Positions 35,105 through 43,584 of a stretch of DNA of 64,000 nucleotides are shown here, piece by piece. The notes below the pieces were generated by a model. It saw nothing but the letters and a program-made list of their open reading frames with translations. It was not told the origin of the DNA and searched no databases. Position numbers and translations under genes: made by a program. Source of the stretch: CAUZIZ01 sp965218775 (lineage in GTDB: Bacteria; Acidobacteriota; UBA6911; RPQK01; JAJDTT01); the NCBI GenBank assembly GCA_965218775.1, contig CBDCLS010000006.1, positions 2,418,001-2,482,000 of the forward strand, read 5' to 3'. Numbering within the stretch: position 1 is the first letter of the stretch; the number at the start of each line of letters is the position of its first letter.

Positions 35105-35794
35105 ATGAAGATTGGATTTACGGGCATAGCCCTGCCGGCAGGAAAAACCAAATACAAAGACGAGAATCTCGAGGCCTTGGCGGCCAAAGACAAACCTAAG
35201 AAAGTGTCGCCGTACTTTGCCGAGTTCATAGCGGACGAATTTGTCCAGGTCGATGCCATCGTGGTGCCAAAGGCGAAGATCCTCGATCTCTTGATCTACG
35301 ACTTGGAGAGTCTGGACGGACGCCTATCGCGTACCGATGATCCCAGCGAGATCGCGCTGCTTGAGAAATGCATTAGTACGCTGGAAGAGGAAGTACCCCT
35401 TTGCGATGTGGATTTTTCCGAAGCAGAAACGAAGACGCTGGGCATACTGGGTCCGTATAGTTTAAAACCCGTGGCACAGATAGAAGATGGCACTGATGTG
35501 AACCAGATCATCTCGCAAGCGATTGATAAAGCGGGTCTGATGTTTTTCTACACTTCCGGGCCGCAGGAATCTCATGCGTGGCTGGTTGCGAAGGGTTCGG
35601 ACATCGTCGATTGTGCCGCCAAGATCCACACCGACTTTGCGCGTGGTTTTATCAAGGGGGATGTAGTTGCTTGGGACGACTACATGAGCTGTCACAACTT
35701 CAATGACTGCAAGTCCAAGGGAGTGTCCAAACTGGTCGATCGCGGCTACGTTGTTCAGCCCGGAGAAGTAATAGAGATTCGGTTCAGCGTCTAG
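35105..35794 (+). CDS. YchF-like C-terminal (DUF933/TGS) protein without a GTPase domain
   Basis: The 229-residue protein has a C-terminal half that matches the TGS domain of YchF/Ola1: G-D-V-V-A-W-D-D-Y, then the final R-G-Y-V-V-Q-P-G-E-V-I-E-I-R-F-S-V. The N-terminus M-K-I-G-F-T-G-I-A-L-P-A-G-K-T looks like a vestige of the YchF P-loop, but the remaining G motifs are absent and only a coiled region (about 50-110) links it to the TGS part. Full YchF is ~360 residues. GAGAGG precedes the ATG. It sits between lptE and holA with repeat A in front, and ends six bases before holA. Function unknown; ribosome or RNA binding is a guess from TGS. Confidence 0.7.
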   Translation: MKIGFTGIALPAGKTKYKDENLEALAAKDKPKKVSPYFAEFIADEFVQVDAIVVPKAKILDLLIYDLESLDGRLSRTDDPSEIALLEKCISTLEEEVPLCDVDFSEAETKTLGILGPYSLKPVAQIEDGTDVNQIISQAIDKAGLMFFYTSGPQESHAWLVAKGSDIVDCAAKIHTDFARGFIKGDVVAWDDYMSCHNFNDCKSKGVSKLVDRGYVVQPGEVIEIRFSV

Positions 35795-35799
35795 CAGCC

Positions 35800-36747
35800 A
35801 TGAAATTTTCGGAGTTCCAGCAATCGGTTGCATCACCCCATCCGGTCTACGCCCTGCTCACCAAGGAAACCTATTTCAAGCAGCAGGTGTACGAGTTCTG
35901 CAAGGACCAGGTGGACGCCTCGGCTCGAAACTTTGATTGGTCCGTATTCGATCTGGAAAGCGATTCCATCCTCGATGTCGTGAACACCGCGCGGACGCTG
36001 CCTTGGATGGCACCGAGACGTTGGGTCTATGTAAGAGACTCGGGCAAGACTGCCCAGGGTCTCATCGACTATGCCAAGAGCCCGGCGTCTCGAACCGTCC
36101 TGGTTCTGGAGACTTCCCGGCTTCCTACGAAGTGGCCCAAGGTCCCTCTCATCGAATTCGAGAAGAATCCGGATCCGGTGCGGTGGGTCCTAGCGCAGGT
36201 GAAGAAGGAGGGCTATCGGATCGAGCCGCAAGCCGCGCTCTCTCTGGTCGAACTGGTGGGAGAAGATCTTGAGCGTCTGAACCGTGAGTTGGAAAAGCAG
36301 CAGCTGTCCCAGTGGGAATCCAAGGAGATCACTCTAGAAGCGGTTCGCGCGACTACCCTCCGGAGCAGGGAATACGACGTGTTCGCCTTGATCGGCGCCA
36401 TGGCAGCCGGCCAGCGATCCACGGCCTTGCAGATTCTCAACCGTCTCTGCGACCAAGGTGTAGGAGGTCCCCAGATCCTGGCGTTGCTCTATTGGAACTT
36501 CCGGCGTTTACGCGTGGCGAAGGAACTGTTGGATCAGGGCCGTCCCTTCCAGATCATTCTGAAAGAACTGAAGATCTGGAGCTATCGTGGCAAGGAGAGG
36601 GCCGTCAGAAGCTACTCTCTAGAATGGCTGGAGACGACTCTCCTGGGGATCCGCAAGACCGACCGTCTCTGCAAGACCACGAGTGGCGAAAGCCGCTTTC
36701 ACCTCGAGCGCCTGCTGATTGACAGCTCCCAGAAGTCGCCTCTATAA
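35800..36747 (+). CDS. holA: DNA polymerase III subunit delta
   Basis: This 315-residue clamp-loader subunit shows the family pattern: weak N-terminal AAA-like fold (Y-A-L-L-T-K-E-T-Y-F), E-F-E-K-N in the middle, V-G-E-D-L-E-R-L-N-R-E-L-E-K and the C-terminal collar helices with W-N-F-R-R-L-R-V-A-K-E-L. It starts six bases after the YchF-like gene. The rpsT promoter lies inside its last codons. Confidence 0.9.
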   Translation: MKFSEFQQSVASPHPVYALLTKETYFKQQVYEFCKDQVDASARNFDWSVFDLESDSILDVVNTARTLPWMAPRRWVYVRDSGKTAQGLIDYAKSPASRTVLVLETSRLPTKWPKVPLIEFEKNPDPVRWVLAQVKKEGYRIEPQAALSLVELVGEDLERLNRELEKQQLSQWESKEITLEAVRATTLRSREYDVFALIGAMAAGQRSTALQILNRLCDQGVGGPQILALLYWNFRRLRVAKELLDQGRPFQIILKELKIWSYRGKERAVRSYSLEWLETTLLGIRKTDRLCKTTSGESRFHLERLLIDSSQKSPL

Positions 36748-36748
36748 T
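36719..36748 (+). promoter_or_regulatory. Near-consensus sigma-70 promoter for rpsT
   Basis: A perfect TTGACA (36719-36724) and a perfect TATAAT (36743-36748) are separated by 18 bases and overlap the 3' end of holA. The transcript would start near 36755, about 63 bases before the rpsT ATG. Confidence 0.85.
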
Positions 36749-36756
36749 AAGCGCTG

Positions 36757-36789
36757 CTTAGGGTTCTTGGTTCTTACACGAACCCTTAG
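36757..36789 (+). promoter_or_regulatory. Hairpin at the 5' end of the rpsT leader
   Basis: CTTAGGGTTC and GAACCCTTAG form a stem with nine of ten pairs and a 13-base loop, right at the predicted transcript start. It could stabilise the mRNA or take part in S20 feedback; it has no U-run typical of a terminator. Confidence 0.5.
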
Positions 36790-36817
36790 TGTACTTAGCC
36801 TCGAGGAGTAGCGATCT

Positions 36818-37099
36818 ATGCCCAATATAAAGTCGGCCGTGAAGCGGATGCGGCAGAACGAAAAGCGCAAGCAGAGAAACCGCCATCATCTTTCGAAGAT
36901 GAGGACTGAGATCAAGAGATTCCGCCGCCTTCTGGCCGAAGAGAAGTCCGGGGAGGCCAAGGATCGGCTTTCACTGGTCTACTCGATCATCGATCACACG
37001 GCCCAGAAAGGGGTCATCCATCGGAACACGGCGGCACGCTATAAGTCTCGACTATCGAGCAGCTTGAATCACGCTCTGGGCGCCTCCAGCGCGAGTTAG
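36818..37099 (+). CDS. rpsT: Ribosomal protein S20
   Basis: The 93-residue, very basic protein has the classical start M-P-N-I-K-S-A-V-K-R-M-R and the conserved A-A-R-Y-K-S-R-L near the C-terminus. It is a primary 16S rRNA binder of the small subunit. It is preceded by GAGGAG about nine bases before the ATG, and by its own near-consensus promoter and leader hairpin. Confidence 0.97.
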   Translation: MPNIKSAVKRMRQNEKRKQRNRHHLSKMRTEIKRFRRLLAEEKSGEAKDRLSLVYSIIDHTAQKGVIHRNTAARYKSRLSSSLNHALGASSAS

Positions 37100-37201
37100 T
37101 GGAGCTTTGTCCAAGCTGGGATTGTCGCCAATGCAGGACTTGCTTTGCAATTAATTCGGTAACTCGGTTCCGCCTTTGAAAGGAATTCAATAGCCCCACC
37201 T

Positions 37202-38164
37202 TTGAGAAAAGTTCTCCTACCTGCTCGGGGAGCAGAAGTACTCTTTGACGTTCGCGACGAGAATGTTCGCCTCCTAGAATCTCTCTTTCAGGTTCGCATC
37301 AGTGCTCGGGGGTCTCGACTTTCCATCGAGGGTGAGGAGGACAAAGAAAGGGAGCTAGAGGGTATCCTCGCCGATTTCTCGGGTCTGATCACCGAGGGCT
37401 GCACCTTTTCCAATGGCGAGCTCCGGGGTGCTTTTCAGCAGATCTCGGAGGGAGCTGCCGAGAGTCTTCGCGATTTTTTTCCCAAGAAGCCCATTCTCAA
37501 GACCTCGCTAAGAGAGGTAACTCCGCGCAGTCTGAATCAGAGTCGCTATGTCAACGCCATCGATCAGCATGATCTGGTCTTCGGTATAGGTCCCGCCGGC
37601 ACCGGCAAGACCTATCTTGCCGTGGCCATGGCCGTCTCCTTTTTGCGTGAGAAGAAGGTCCAGCGAATTGTCCTGGCTCGACCGGCGGTAGAGGCAGGAG
37701 AGAAGCTGGGGTTCCTTCCCGGAGATATGCAGGAGAAGGTGAACCCCTATTTCAGGCCTCTCTCTGACGCGCTCTTCCACCTTCTGGGAGGGGACAGGGT
37801 CCAGAAGTTGATCGATCGGGGTGTGATCGAGATCGCTCCCTTGGCTTTCATGCGAGGGCGTACCCTGAGCGACTCCTTCATTATTCTGGATGAAGCTCAG
37901 AACTCCACCTCGGAACAAATGAAGATGTTCTTGACTCGTATCGGTCTCAACTCGAAGACGGTAGTCACAGGCGATGTTACCCAGATCGACCTACCGGCGG
38001 GTCAGAAATCGGGGCTGGTGGAAGCGCGGTCGATTCTGGCCGGCGCTGAGGGAATCTCGATCTGCGGGTTCGACCGCAAGGATGTGGTTCGGCACCGGCT
38101 CGTCAAGGTCATTATCCGAGCCTACGAAAAGAAGCTGAATGGACCCGAAGCCGAAAGTACCTGA
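37202..38164 (+). CDS. phoH: PhoH-like ATPase
   Basis: The 320-residue protein has an N-terminal KH-like region (to about 100) and a RecA-like ATPase domain with Walker A G-P-A-G-T-G-K-T (about 129-136), Walker B F-I-I-L-D-E-A-Q-N (about 226-234) and G-D-V-T-Q-I-D-L. Family members are phosphate-starvation-linked or RNA-associated ATPases, often next to ybeY; here ddl follows instead. The TTG start is the only one that keeps the whole N-terminal domain, but its ribosome site is weak. Confidence 0.9.
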   Translation: MRKVLLPARGAEVLFDVRDENVRLLESLFQVRISARGSRLSIEGEEDKERELEGILADFSGLITEGCTFSNGELRGAFQQISEGAAESLRDFFPKKPILKTSLREVTPRSLNQSRYVNAIDQHDLVFGIGPAGTGKTYLAVAMAVSFLREKKVQRIVLARPAVEAGEKLGFLPGDMQEKVNPYFRPLSDALFHLLGGDRVQKLIDRGVIEIAPLAFMRGRTLSDSFIILDEAQNSTSEQMKMFLTRIGLNSKTVVTGDVTQIDLPAGQKSGLVEARSILAGAEGISICGFDRKDVVRHRLVKVIIRAYEKKLNGPEAEST

Positions 38165-38183
38165 TCGATAGCGGGAGTTTGCC

Positions 38184-39254
38184 GTGACCGCGAATAAGAA
38201 GCATGTGGTGGTGCTTTGTGGGGGGCGATCGGCAGAGCACGAAATTTCGCTTATCTCAGCGGTTTCCATCCTGACCTATCTGGATCTGCAGAAATATCGG
38301 GTCTCCGTGATCGGAATCCAGAAGGACGGCTCCGTCTATAGCTCCCAGCGATTGGGCGACAAGCTCCTCTTACCCCAGGGTAGATCATTCGAGCTACTCG
38401 AGGGCCGACACTGGCTCTGCCAGCTGGCTGAGATGCAGGATTCGGTCGACATGGTTCTGCCGATTTTGCATGGGCCTTTTGGGGAGGATGGTACGGTCCA
38501 GGGAGCGCTACAGCTACTGAACATACCCTATGTGGGGGCAGGAGTCTGGGGATCGGCCGTCGGCATGAACAAGATCCATTCGAAGAGGCTTCTGCTGCAC
38601 GCGGGTGTCCCCGTCTTGCCCTACGTTGAGACAGATCGAAACCGGTGGGCGCTGGACAAGCAGGGGGTGCTGGATCGGGTCGAGGACGAGTTGGCATATC
38701 CCGTTTTCATCAAGCCCGCCAACATGGGGTCTTCGATCGGGGTTGGCCGAAGCCAGAATAGGCAGGATCTTGCCTCGAACATCGTCGAGGCGCTGCGCTT
38801 CGATGACTTTATTCTGATTGAAAGGGGAATCGAAGCCCGAGAGATCGAGGTTTCGGTCATTGGGAACTGGGAACCTCGAGCCTCGGTAGCTGGCGAGATC
38901 GTACCGTCTGGAGAGTTCTACACCTACGAAGCCAAGTACATCGATGAAGACAGTCAGCTATTGATCCCAGCTCCACTCTCCGAGTCCAGCATGAATGAGG
39001 TCCGGAGCCTCGCTCTGAGGACCTACCGGGCGCTTCAACTGGAGGGTATGGCCCGGGTTGATTTCTTGCTGGAGAAGGAAGGCGATCAGTTTTGGGTCAA
39101 TGAGCCGAATACCATCCCTGGCTTCACGGATATCAGCATGTACCCGAAGTTGTGGGAGGCGTCCGGCCTTTCTTATGCCAGCCTGCTGGACGAACTGATC
39201 GCTCTCGGCATGGAGCGGCACGAGCGAGCTCAGGCTCTGTCAGTGGACAGATGA
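38184..39254 (+). CDS. ddl: D-alanine--D-alanine ligase
   Basis: The 356-residue ATP-grasp enzyme of peptidoglycan synthesis has C-G-G-R-S-A-E-H-E-I-S at the N-terminus, H-G-P-F-G-E-D-G-T-V-Q-G (about 93-104), G-S-S-I-G-V, and the C-terminal N-E-P-N-T-I-P-G-F-T metal site. The GTG start has GCGGGAG six bases upstream. It lies 19 bases after phoH and is probably co-transcribed. Confidence 0.96.
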   Translation: MTANKKHVVVLCGGRSAEHEISLISAVSILTYLDLQKYRVSVIGIQKDGSVYSSQRLGDKLLLPQGRSFELLEGRHWLCQLAEMQDSVDMVLPILHGPFGEDGTVQGALQLLNIPYVGAGVWGSAVGMNKIHSKRLLLHAGVPVLPYVETDRNRWALDKQGVLDRVEDELAYPVFIKPANMGSSIGVGRSQNRQDLASNIVEALRFDDFILIERGIEAREIEVSVIGNWEPRASVAGEIVPSGEFYTYEAKYIDEDSQLLIPAPLSESSMNEVRSLALRTYRALQLEGMARVDFLLEKEGDQFWVNEPNTIPGFTDISMYPKLWEASGLSYASLLDELIALGMERHERAQALSVDR

Positions 39255-39316
39255 TCCCTCTCCGAACAGTGGAGAGGTAGCCACTGTGTCTGGGAAAAAC
39301 CGGATTGGCGCAGCGC

Positions 39317-39345
39317 TTGAACGGGAAGAGTACATTTGCTAGATT
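39317..39345 (+). promoter_or_regulatory. Possible promoter for the DUF465 gene
   Basis: TTGAAC (39317-39322) and TAGATT (39340-39345) are 17 bases apart, each matching four of six consensus bases. It is a weak candidate. Confidence 0.3.
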
Positions 39346-39418
39346 TGAACTTAGACACTATGTTCCAGTGTCCTTAGACGTGGGGCAATTGAAGCTTCAA
39401 CTTGGAGGAGATTGAATT

Positions 39419-39649
39419 ATGGATGAGACTGTCGTCAAGGACCTTCTGATGAGAACCGACGAGCAGTTCATGAAGTTGGCAGAGGAACACCAGAAGTATG
39501 AACACCAACTTGAAAGGCTCTTGGGAAAGCCGTTTCTGAACCCAAATGAGCGGGTCGAAGAGACGGTCATCAAGAAGAAGAAACTGGCCCTGAAAGATCA
39601 GATGCAGCTGATCATCCATCGGCATCAGGGCCAGAGTTCTGCCCCGTAG
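39419..39649 (+). CDS. Small DUF465 (YdcH-like) helical protein
   Basis: The 76-residue charged, helical protein contains H-Q-K-Y-E-H-Q-L-E-R-L (residues ~25-35) and K-K-K-L-A-L-K-D-Q-M-Q (about 53-63), the two halves of the DUF465 helical hairpin. The function of the family is not established. A strong GGAGG precedes the ATG by about nine bases. Confidence 0.8.
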   Translation: MDETVVKDLLMRTDEQFMKLAEEHQKYEHQLERLLGKPFLNPNERVEETVIKKKKLALKDQMQLIIHRHQGQSSAP

Positions 39650-39744
39650 CTCGAGTCGATATTAAGGCTTTCTTCGTCTTCGGATCGGTCCCGCCGATCA
39701 GTGTTTGTCCCGTTCGGGGGCGTTCTGACCTTTCCTCGGAAAAG

Positions 39745-40350
39745 ATGGCAAAGGACGGATACTACTTCATTGCCCCCCTCCTTTTTCTGGCAGCCGTCTC
39801 CCTCTATTTCGGCCTCACCTCAATCGTAATCGTCCTCCTTTGCCTGGGGCTCTTTGTAGGGTTCTTCTTTCGCGATCCAGAGCGGAGGATTCCCGAGGAA
39901 GTCGATGCGATTGTGAGTCCGGCCGATGGCAAGATCGTTCGAATTGATGTGGACGAGAAGGGCTCAATGGTCTGCATCTTCCTCTCTGTTTTTGATGTTC
40001 ATATCAATCGCGCGCCAATCGGCGGCGTGATTAGCAAGCGCGACCACCAACCAGGCCGCTTCCTGGTGGCCTATGATGATCGAGCCTCGGTCGAGAACGA
40101 ACGGCTGGAGCTATGTATCAGCGGCGATCGGGAATTGACTTTTCGTCTGATTGCCGGCATCGTAGCCCGACGCATTGTCGTTTGGAGAAGACAAGGGGAC
40201 CGTGTGGAGAAGGGTGATAGAATAGGTCTGATTCGGTTTGGTAGCCGAGTGGACATCCTCTTGCCGCCGGATTGTGAGGTTGGTGTCAAAGAGGGCGACC
40301 GGGTTTCCGGTGGCAGCAGCATTCTGGCCCATTGGAAGGATTCTCCATGA
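39745..40350 (+). CDS. psd: Phosphatidylserine decarboxylase (short form)
   Basis: The 201-residue proenzyme makes phosphatidylethanolamine at the membrane. It has two N-terminal hydrophobic helices, F-F-R-D-P-E-R, V-S-P-A-D-G-K-I, F-D-V-H-I-N-R-A-P and the self-cleavage site R-F-G-S-R-V-D (Gly166-Ser167), whose Ser becomes the pyruvoyl group. Its stop overlaps the pssA start (ATGA), so product and precursor enzymes are coupled in one operon. Confidence 0.94.
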   Translation: MAKDGYYFIAPLLFLAAVSLYFGLTSIVIVLLCLGLFVGFFFRDPERRIPEEVDAIVSPADGKIVRIDVDEKGSMVCIFLSVFDVHINRAPIGGVISKRDHQPGRFLVAYDDRASVENERLELCISGDRELTFRLIAGIVARRIVVWRRQGDRVEKGDRIGLIRFGSRVDILLPPDCEVGVKEGDRVSGGSSILAHWKDSP

Positions 40351-41147
40351 GAGGGCGAAAGAAGTCTCTGGAGCGGGAAGCCCGGGAGGTATTCAAGCCT
40401 GGCCGGCACCTGCGAAGAAGCGTCTATTTGATCCCTTCGCTCTTTACGGTTGCCAACATGTTCGCAGGGTTCTTCGCCCTGGTTTCGACGCTCAACGCCG
40501 ACTACGAGGCGGCCGCGGTCGCGATTGGAATCGCTGTGCTTCTAGATGGGGTGGATGGGTGGGTGGCTCGTCTTGCCAACGCAGACAGCGATTTTGGCTT
40601 GCAGCTCGACTCGCTAGCCGATGTGATCAGCTTTGGAATTGCGCCAGCTATCCTCATCTACTCGTGGGGCTTGTCCGAGTTCGGAAACTTCGCCCGCTTT
40701 TCTGCCTTTGTTTTCTTGATCTGTGGCGCCATGCGCCTGGCCCGCTTCAATGTCCAGGTGCAGGACTTGAAGAGCTTCGCTGGGCTTCCGATTCCAGCCG
40801 GAGCTAGTTTTGTGGCAGCCACGATTCACTTTTTCGGGGATGCTCCGGCCTCGAATATGTTTAAGTTCTACCTCGTAGGTGTCACCTATCTGGTGGCGTT
40901 GCTGATGATCAGCACGATCCGATACCCGTCGCTCAAGCAGCTCAACCTGGGGCGGGGAAAGTCCCACCTGTTCGTCCTGATGCTGGCCTTGGTGGTGGCG
41001 GCTGTAATTCTCTACTCTCGTCCAGCTTTCATGGTCCTCGCCAGCGTCTATCTGGGTAGCGGTCTGGTGATGCGGGGACATCAGTTCTTCAGGCATCGAT
41101 GGGCTCGAACCGATCGCCTGCAGAGACGGGAAGCCCAGTCGGACTGA
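40347..41147 (+). CDS. pssA: CDP-diacylglycerol--serine O-phosphatidyltransferase
   Basis: The 266-residue membrane enzyme supplies phosphatidylserine to Psd. The CDP-alcohol phosphotransferase motif is complete: D70-G71, A74-R75, G84, D88 and D92. About seven to eight hydrophobic helices are present. I prefer ATG 40347 over an ATG 15 bases upstream because GGAAGG lies seven bases before it and it forms the ATGA overlap with psd. Confidence 0.94.
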   Translation: MRGRKKSLEREAREVFKPGRHLRRSVYLIPSLFTVANMFAGFFALVSTLNADYEAAAVAIGIAVLLDGVDGWVARLANADSDFGLQLDSLADVISFGIAPAILIYSWGLSEFGNFARFSAFVFLICGAMRLARFNVQVQDLKSFAGLPIPAGASFVAATIHFFGDAPASNMFKFYLVGVTYLVALLMISTIRYPSLKQLNLGRGKSHLFVLMLALVVAAVILYSRPAFMVLASVYLGSGLVMRGHQFFRHRWARTDRLQRREAQSD

Positions 41148-41171
41148 GTCTTCCGCTTATTTCTCACCCGG

Positions 41172-41249
41172 CGTAGCGGTGGGCTCCAGGCCGCCGTCCG
41201 AGCCAAAGGCTCGGAAGAATAAGACTTCGGCCTGGAGGCCAAAGCTACG
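41172..41249. repeat. Palindromic hairpin repeat A, copy 5
   Basis: The 78 bp copy is nearly identical to copy 3 at 29631-29708 and in the same orientation. It is followed at 41260 by a single B arm (AAGTTTCAGCTTAAG). Confidence 0.85.
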
Positions 41250-41274
41250 TTCGCCAATCAAGTTTCAGCTTAAG

Positions 41275-41306
41275 TTGGCAGTTATTCTTTCGACTCAGGA
41301 TATAAT
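41275..41306 (+). promoter_or_regulatory. Possible promoter upstream of mgtE
   Basis: A perfect TATAAT is at 41301-41306. The only -35-like box, TTGGCA at 41275-41280, is 20 bases away, longer than usual, so the assignment is weak. Confidence 0.35.
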
Positions 41307-41392
41307 CTACCGACTCTGACGCAGCCATGACCTTTTTGACCTAGTGACTGCTTCCGGTGTGACTGCTGATCGAGTGCCCGAAGAAGGTTGTT

Positions 41393-42760
41393 ATGCATAC
41401 GCAGAAGGTTCAACTGCTGGCTCAGTCGGTCAAGAGACTGCTGCGCCGGAATGCGTATGAGCATGTGACCAACCTTCTCTCGAAGCTCCGTCCTGGAGAC
41501 ATTTCCCACATCATGCTGGAGCTGCGACCAGTCCAGCAGCACCGGGTATTTTCACTTCTCTCGAAGAGAGACCGCGAACTGGCAGGCGAAACGCTGACCG
41601 ATCTTGGCATGGACCGCGCACTGAGTCTGCTAGAGGAGTTTTCCAGTGACGAAGTGGCAGAGGTTCTCGAGGCACTCGAGAGCGACGACGCTGCCCAGCT
41701 CATATCCGCTCTGCCCGAAGTCCGCGCTCAGGAAGTCCTCGAGCGTATGAGAGTCGAAGAATCGGTGGAGGTACAGGGTCTTCTCGAATACGAAGAGGAA
41801 ACGGCTGGGCGAATCATGACGCCCAATGTCCTATCGTTTCGAGAAGAGGTTTCCATCGGTGAGGCGATTCACACGATTCAGACCACGCAGGACCTGGAAA
41901 TGGTCTTCTACGTCTACGTGATCGACGCGCGCAACCACCTGGTCGGGGTGGTCTCGCTGCGGGAGCTCTTGATGGCCCCTCCGAGTACACCGCTCAAGAA
42001 GATCATGGCCACCGATGTGCTCTCGGTTGCTGCCGAGACCGACCAGGAGGAGGTCGCTCGTCAGGTCGCGCTGTATGACCTGCTGGCTATCCCAGTGGTG
42101 GACCATGAAAACAAGCTGGTAGGCGTTATTACTGTGGACGATGTCATTGACGTCATCAAGGACGAAGCCACCGAGGATATCTTTTACATGGCGGGAGTTG
42201 AAACGGACGACCGAATCGACACTCCTCCCTGGAAGTCGGTTGGAAAGCGTCTGCCTTGGCTACTCCTCAACCTGTTCACGGCGCTGTTGGCGGCCACGGT
42301 GGTCGCCATCTATGAGCCCACGATATCCCGCTTTTCCTTCTTGGCAGTTTTCCTGCCGGTCGTCGCTGGCATGGGCGGCAACTCCGGGACCCAGACACTA
42401 ACCATCATTGTGCGCGGGCTTGCCCTCGGTGAGGTCACCTGGGAGAACAGCAAGAGCGCCCTATTGAAGGAGTTACTCGTGGGGGTTGCCAACGGTGCTG
42501 CCCTTGGGCTCCTGGCGGGAGCGATTGCGTATGCCTGGAAGGGCAATCTTGTTCTGGGGCTCATTCTCAGTGGTGCTTTGATCATCAACATCTTTATCGC
42601 CGGAATCGTTGGCACCCTGATTCCCCTGGCCCTGCAGAAGATGAACGTTGACCCGGCAATCGCCTCCAGCGTCATATTGACGACTTTCACTGATTTCGTG
42701 GGGTTCCTTTCCTTTCTGGGGCTTGCGACCTTTTTCCTTCAATCTCTGACCGGTCTATGA
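41393..42760 (+). CDS. mgtE: Magnesium transporter MgtE
   Basis: The 455-residue protein has the MgtE N-domain of helical repeats (to about 130), two CBS domains (about 135-195 and 200-258, V-V-D-H-E-N-K-L-V-G-V-I-T), the plug helix and five membrane helices (about 285-455) with G-G-N-S-G-T-Q near residue 330. It is a Mg2+-gated channel in this family. GAAGAAGG lies six bases before the ATG. Its last four bases overlap the recO start. Confidence 0.95.
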   Translation: MHTQKVQLLAQSVKRLLRRNAYEHVTNLLSKLRPGDISHIMLELRPVQQHRVFSLLSKRDRELAGETLTDLGMDRALSLLEEFSSDEVAEVLEALESDDAAQLISALPEVRAQEVLERMRVEESVEVQGLLEYEEETAGRIMTPNVLSFREEVSIGEAIHTIQTTQDLEMVFYVYVIDARNHLVGVVSLRELLMAPPSTPLKKIMATDVLSVAAETDQEEVARQVALYDLLAIPVVDHENKLVGVITVDDVIDVIKDEATEDIFYMAGVETDDRIDTPPWKSVGKRLPWLLLNLFTALLAATVVAIYEPTISRFSFLAVFLPVVAGMGGNSGTQTLTIIVRGLALGEVTWENSKSALLKELLVGVANGAALGLLAGAIAYAWKGNLVLGLILSGALIINIFIAGIVGTLIPLALQKMNVDPAIASSVILTTFTDFVGFLSFLGLATFFLQSLTGL

Positions 42761-43398
42761 ACCAGCATCAGTCGGAGGCACTCACCCTAAGAACATATCC
42801 CTACGCCGAGTCACACAAGATCGTGGTGTTTCTGACTCGGAGCTTTGGCAAATTGAGGGGAATAGCGCACGGGGCCAAGAAGCCCAAGAGTCCCTTCGGA
42901 GCAAGCCTGGAAACACTGACGCGTCTTCAGGTTACTTTTCGCCGCAAGGAGCATCAAGAGCTGGCTCTGATTCAGAACTGCGAGGTAATCCAGGTATGTC
43001 CTGCCTACGAGCTTTCCTGGGAAGAAAATCTCCATCTGGGATACTTTGCCGAGCTCCTGCAGGAATTCAGCCGGGAGCAGGAAGAGAGTGAGAACCTGTT
43101 CCGGCTCGCAGTGGCAGTGGTGGATGCAACCGGGAAGACTCAAATCGAAGTCCTGGCTCGCTATCTCGAGTTCTGGCTGTTGCGACTGGAGGGCGTCTTG
43201 CCCCGACTAGAGGAGAAGCTGCCTGCTGAGTTGGCTCTGAAGACGCTGGAGATGTTAAAGCACCACCCTTCAGGCCTGGGGGCGGTCACGCTTACCGATG
43301 CGGAGCTGAAAAGGTTGGCCAGCCTTTCTCGGAAGTTGATAGAATACCACCTTGAAAAAACGCTCAAGTCGTGGAAGCTGCTGAGAGACTTGCTTTAG
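42757..43398 (+). CDS. recO: DNA repair protein RecO
   Basis: The 213-residue protein has the OB-fold N-terminus with L-T-L-R-T-Y-P-Y-A-E-S-H-K and G-K-L-R-G-I-A-H-G-A-K-K-P-K-S. The helical C-terminus shows R-Y-L-E-F-W-L-L-R-L-E-G-V-L-P. It is shorter than many RecO proteins, and the four-cysteine zinc motif seen in several phyla is not present. ATGA overlap with mgtE. It works with RecR (13020-13619). Confidence 0.88.
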   Translation: MNQHQSEALTLRTYPYAESHKIVVFLTRSFGKLRGIAHGAKKPKSPFGASLETLTRLQVTFRRKEHQELALIQNCEVIQVCPAYELSWEENLHLGYFAELLQEFSREQEESENLFRLAVAVVDATGKTQIEVLARYLEFWLLRLEGVLPRLEEKLPAELALKTLEMLKHHPSGLGAVTLTDAELKRLASLSRKLIEYHLEKTLKSWKLLRDLL

Positions 43399-43427
43399 AA
43401 GCTCAGGGACGCCTTGGAAGAAGATGA

Positions 43428-43583
43428 ATCCTGAAGGGATTCCGTCCTCTAGCCCAGGGTTTCCGAACCCTGGGTACGTCGAGATTAAGTTCGGTGCCAA
43501 CCCTGAAGGGGTTGCGTCAGGAGTGCGGGGATAAGGAATCGTGTCAGGATGTGGCCGCAACCCCGTTGGGATTGACCTCGATT
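43428..43583. repeat. Cluster of short perfect palindromes (repeat E) abutting glyQ
   Basis: It contains the palindromes AATCCTGAAGGGATT, CCCAGGGTTTCCGAACCCTGGG (43453-43474), CAACCCTGAAGGGGTTG and CAACCCCGTTGGGATTG, ending immediately before the glyQ start. The same palindromes recur at 55375-55605. Confidence 0.75.
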
Positions 43584-43584
43584 G

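Noticed and set aside
39255..39300. Terminator after ddl formed by CCTCTCC...GGAGAGG
   Set aside because: The stem is only 7 bp, competes with CAGTGG/CCACTG and lacks a T-run.
43428..43583. CRISPR-like regular repeats near glyQ and at 55375-55605
   Set aside because: The units are short palindromes with unequal spacing and changing sequence, some inverted; no uniform repeat-spacer pattern and no cas genes.
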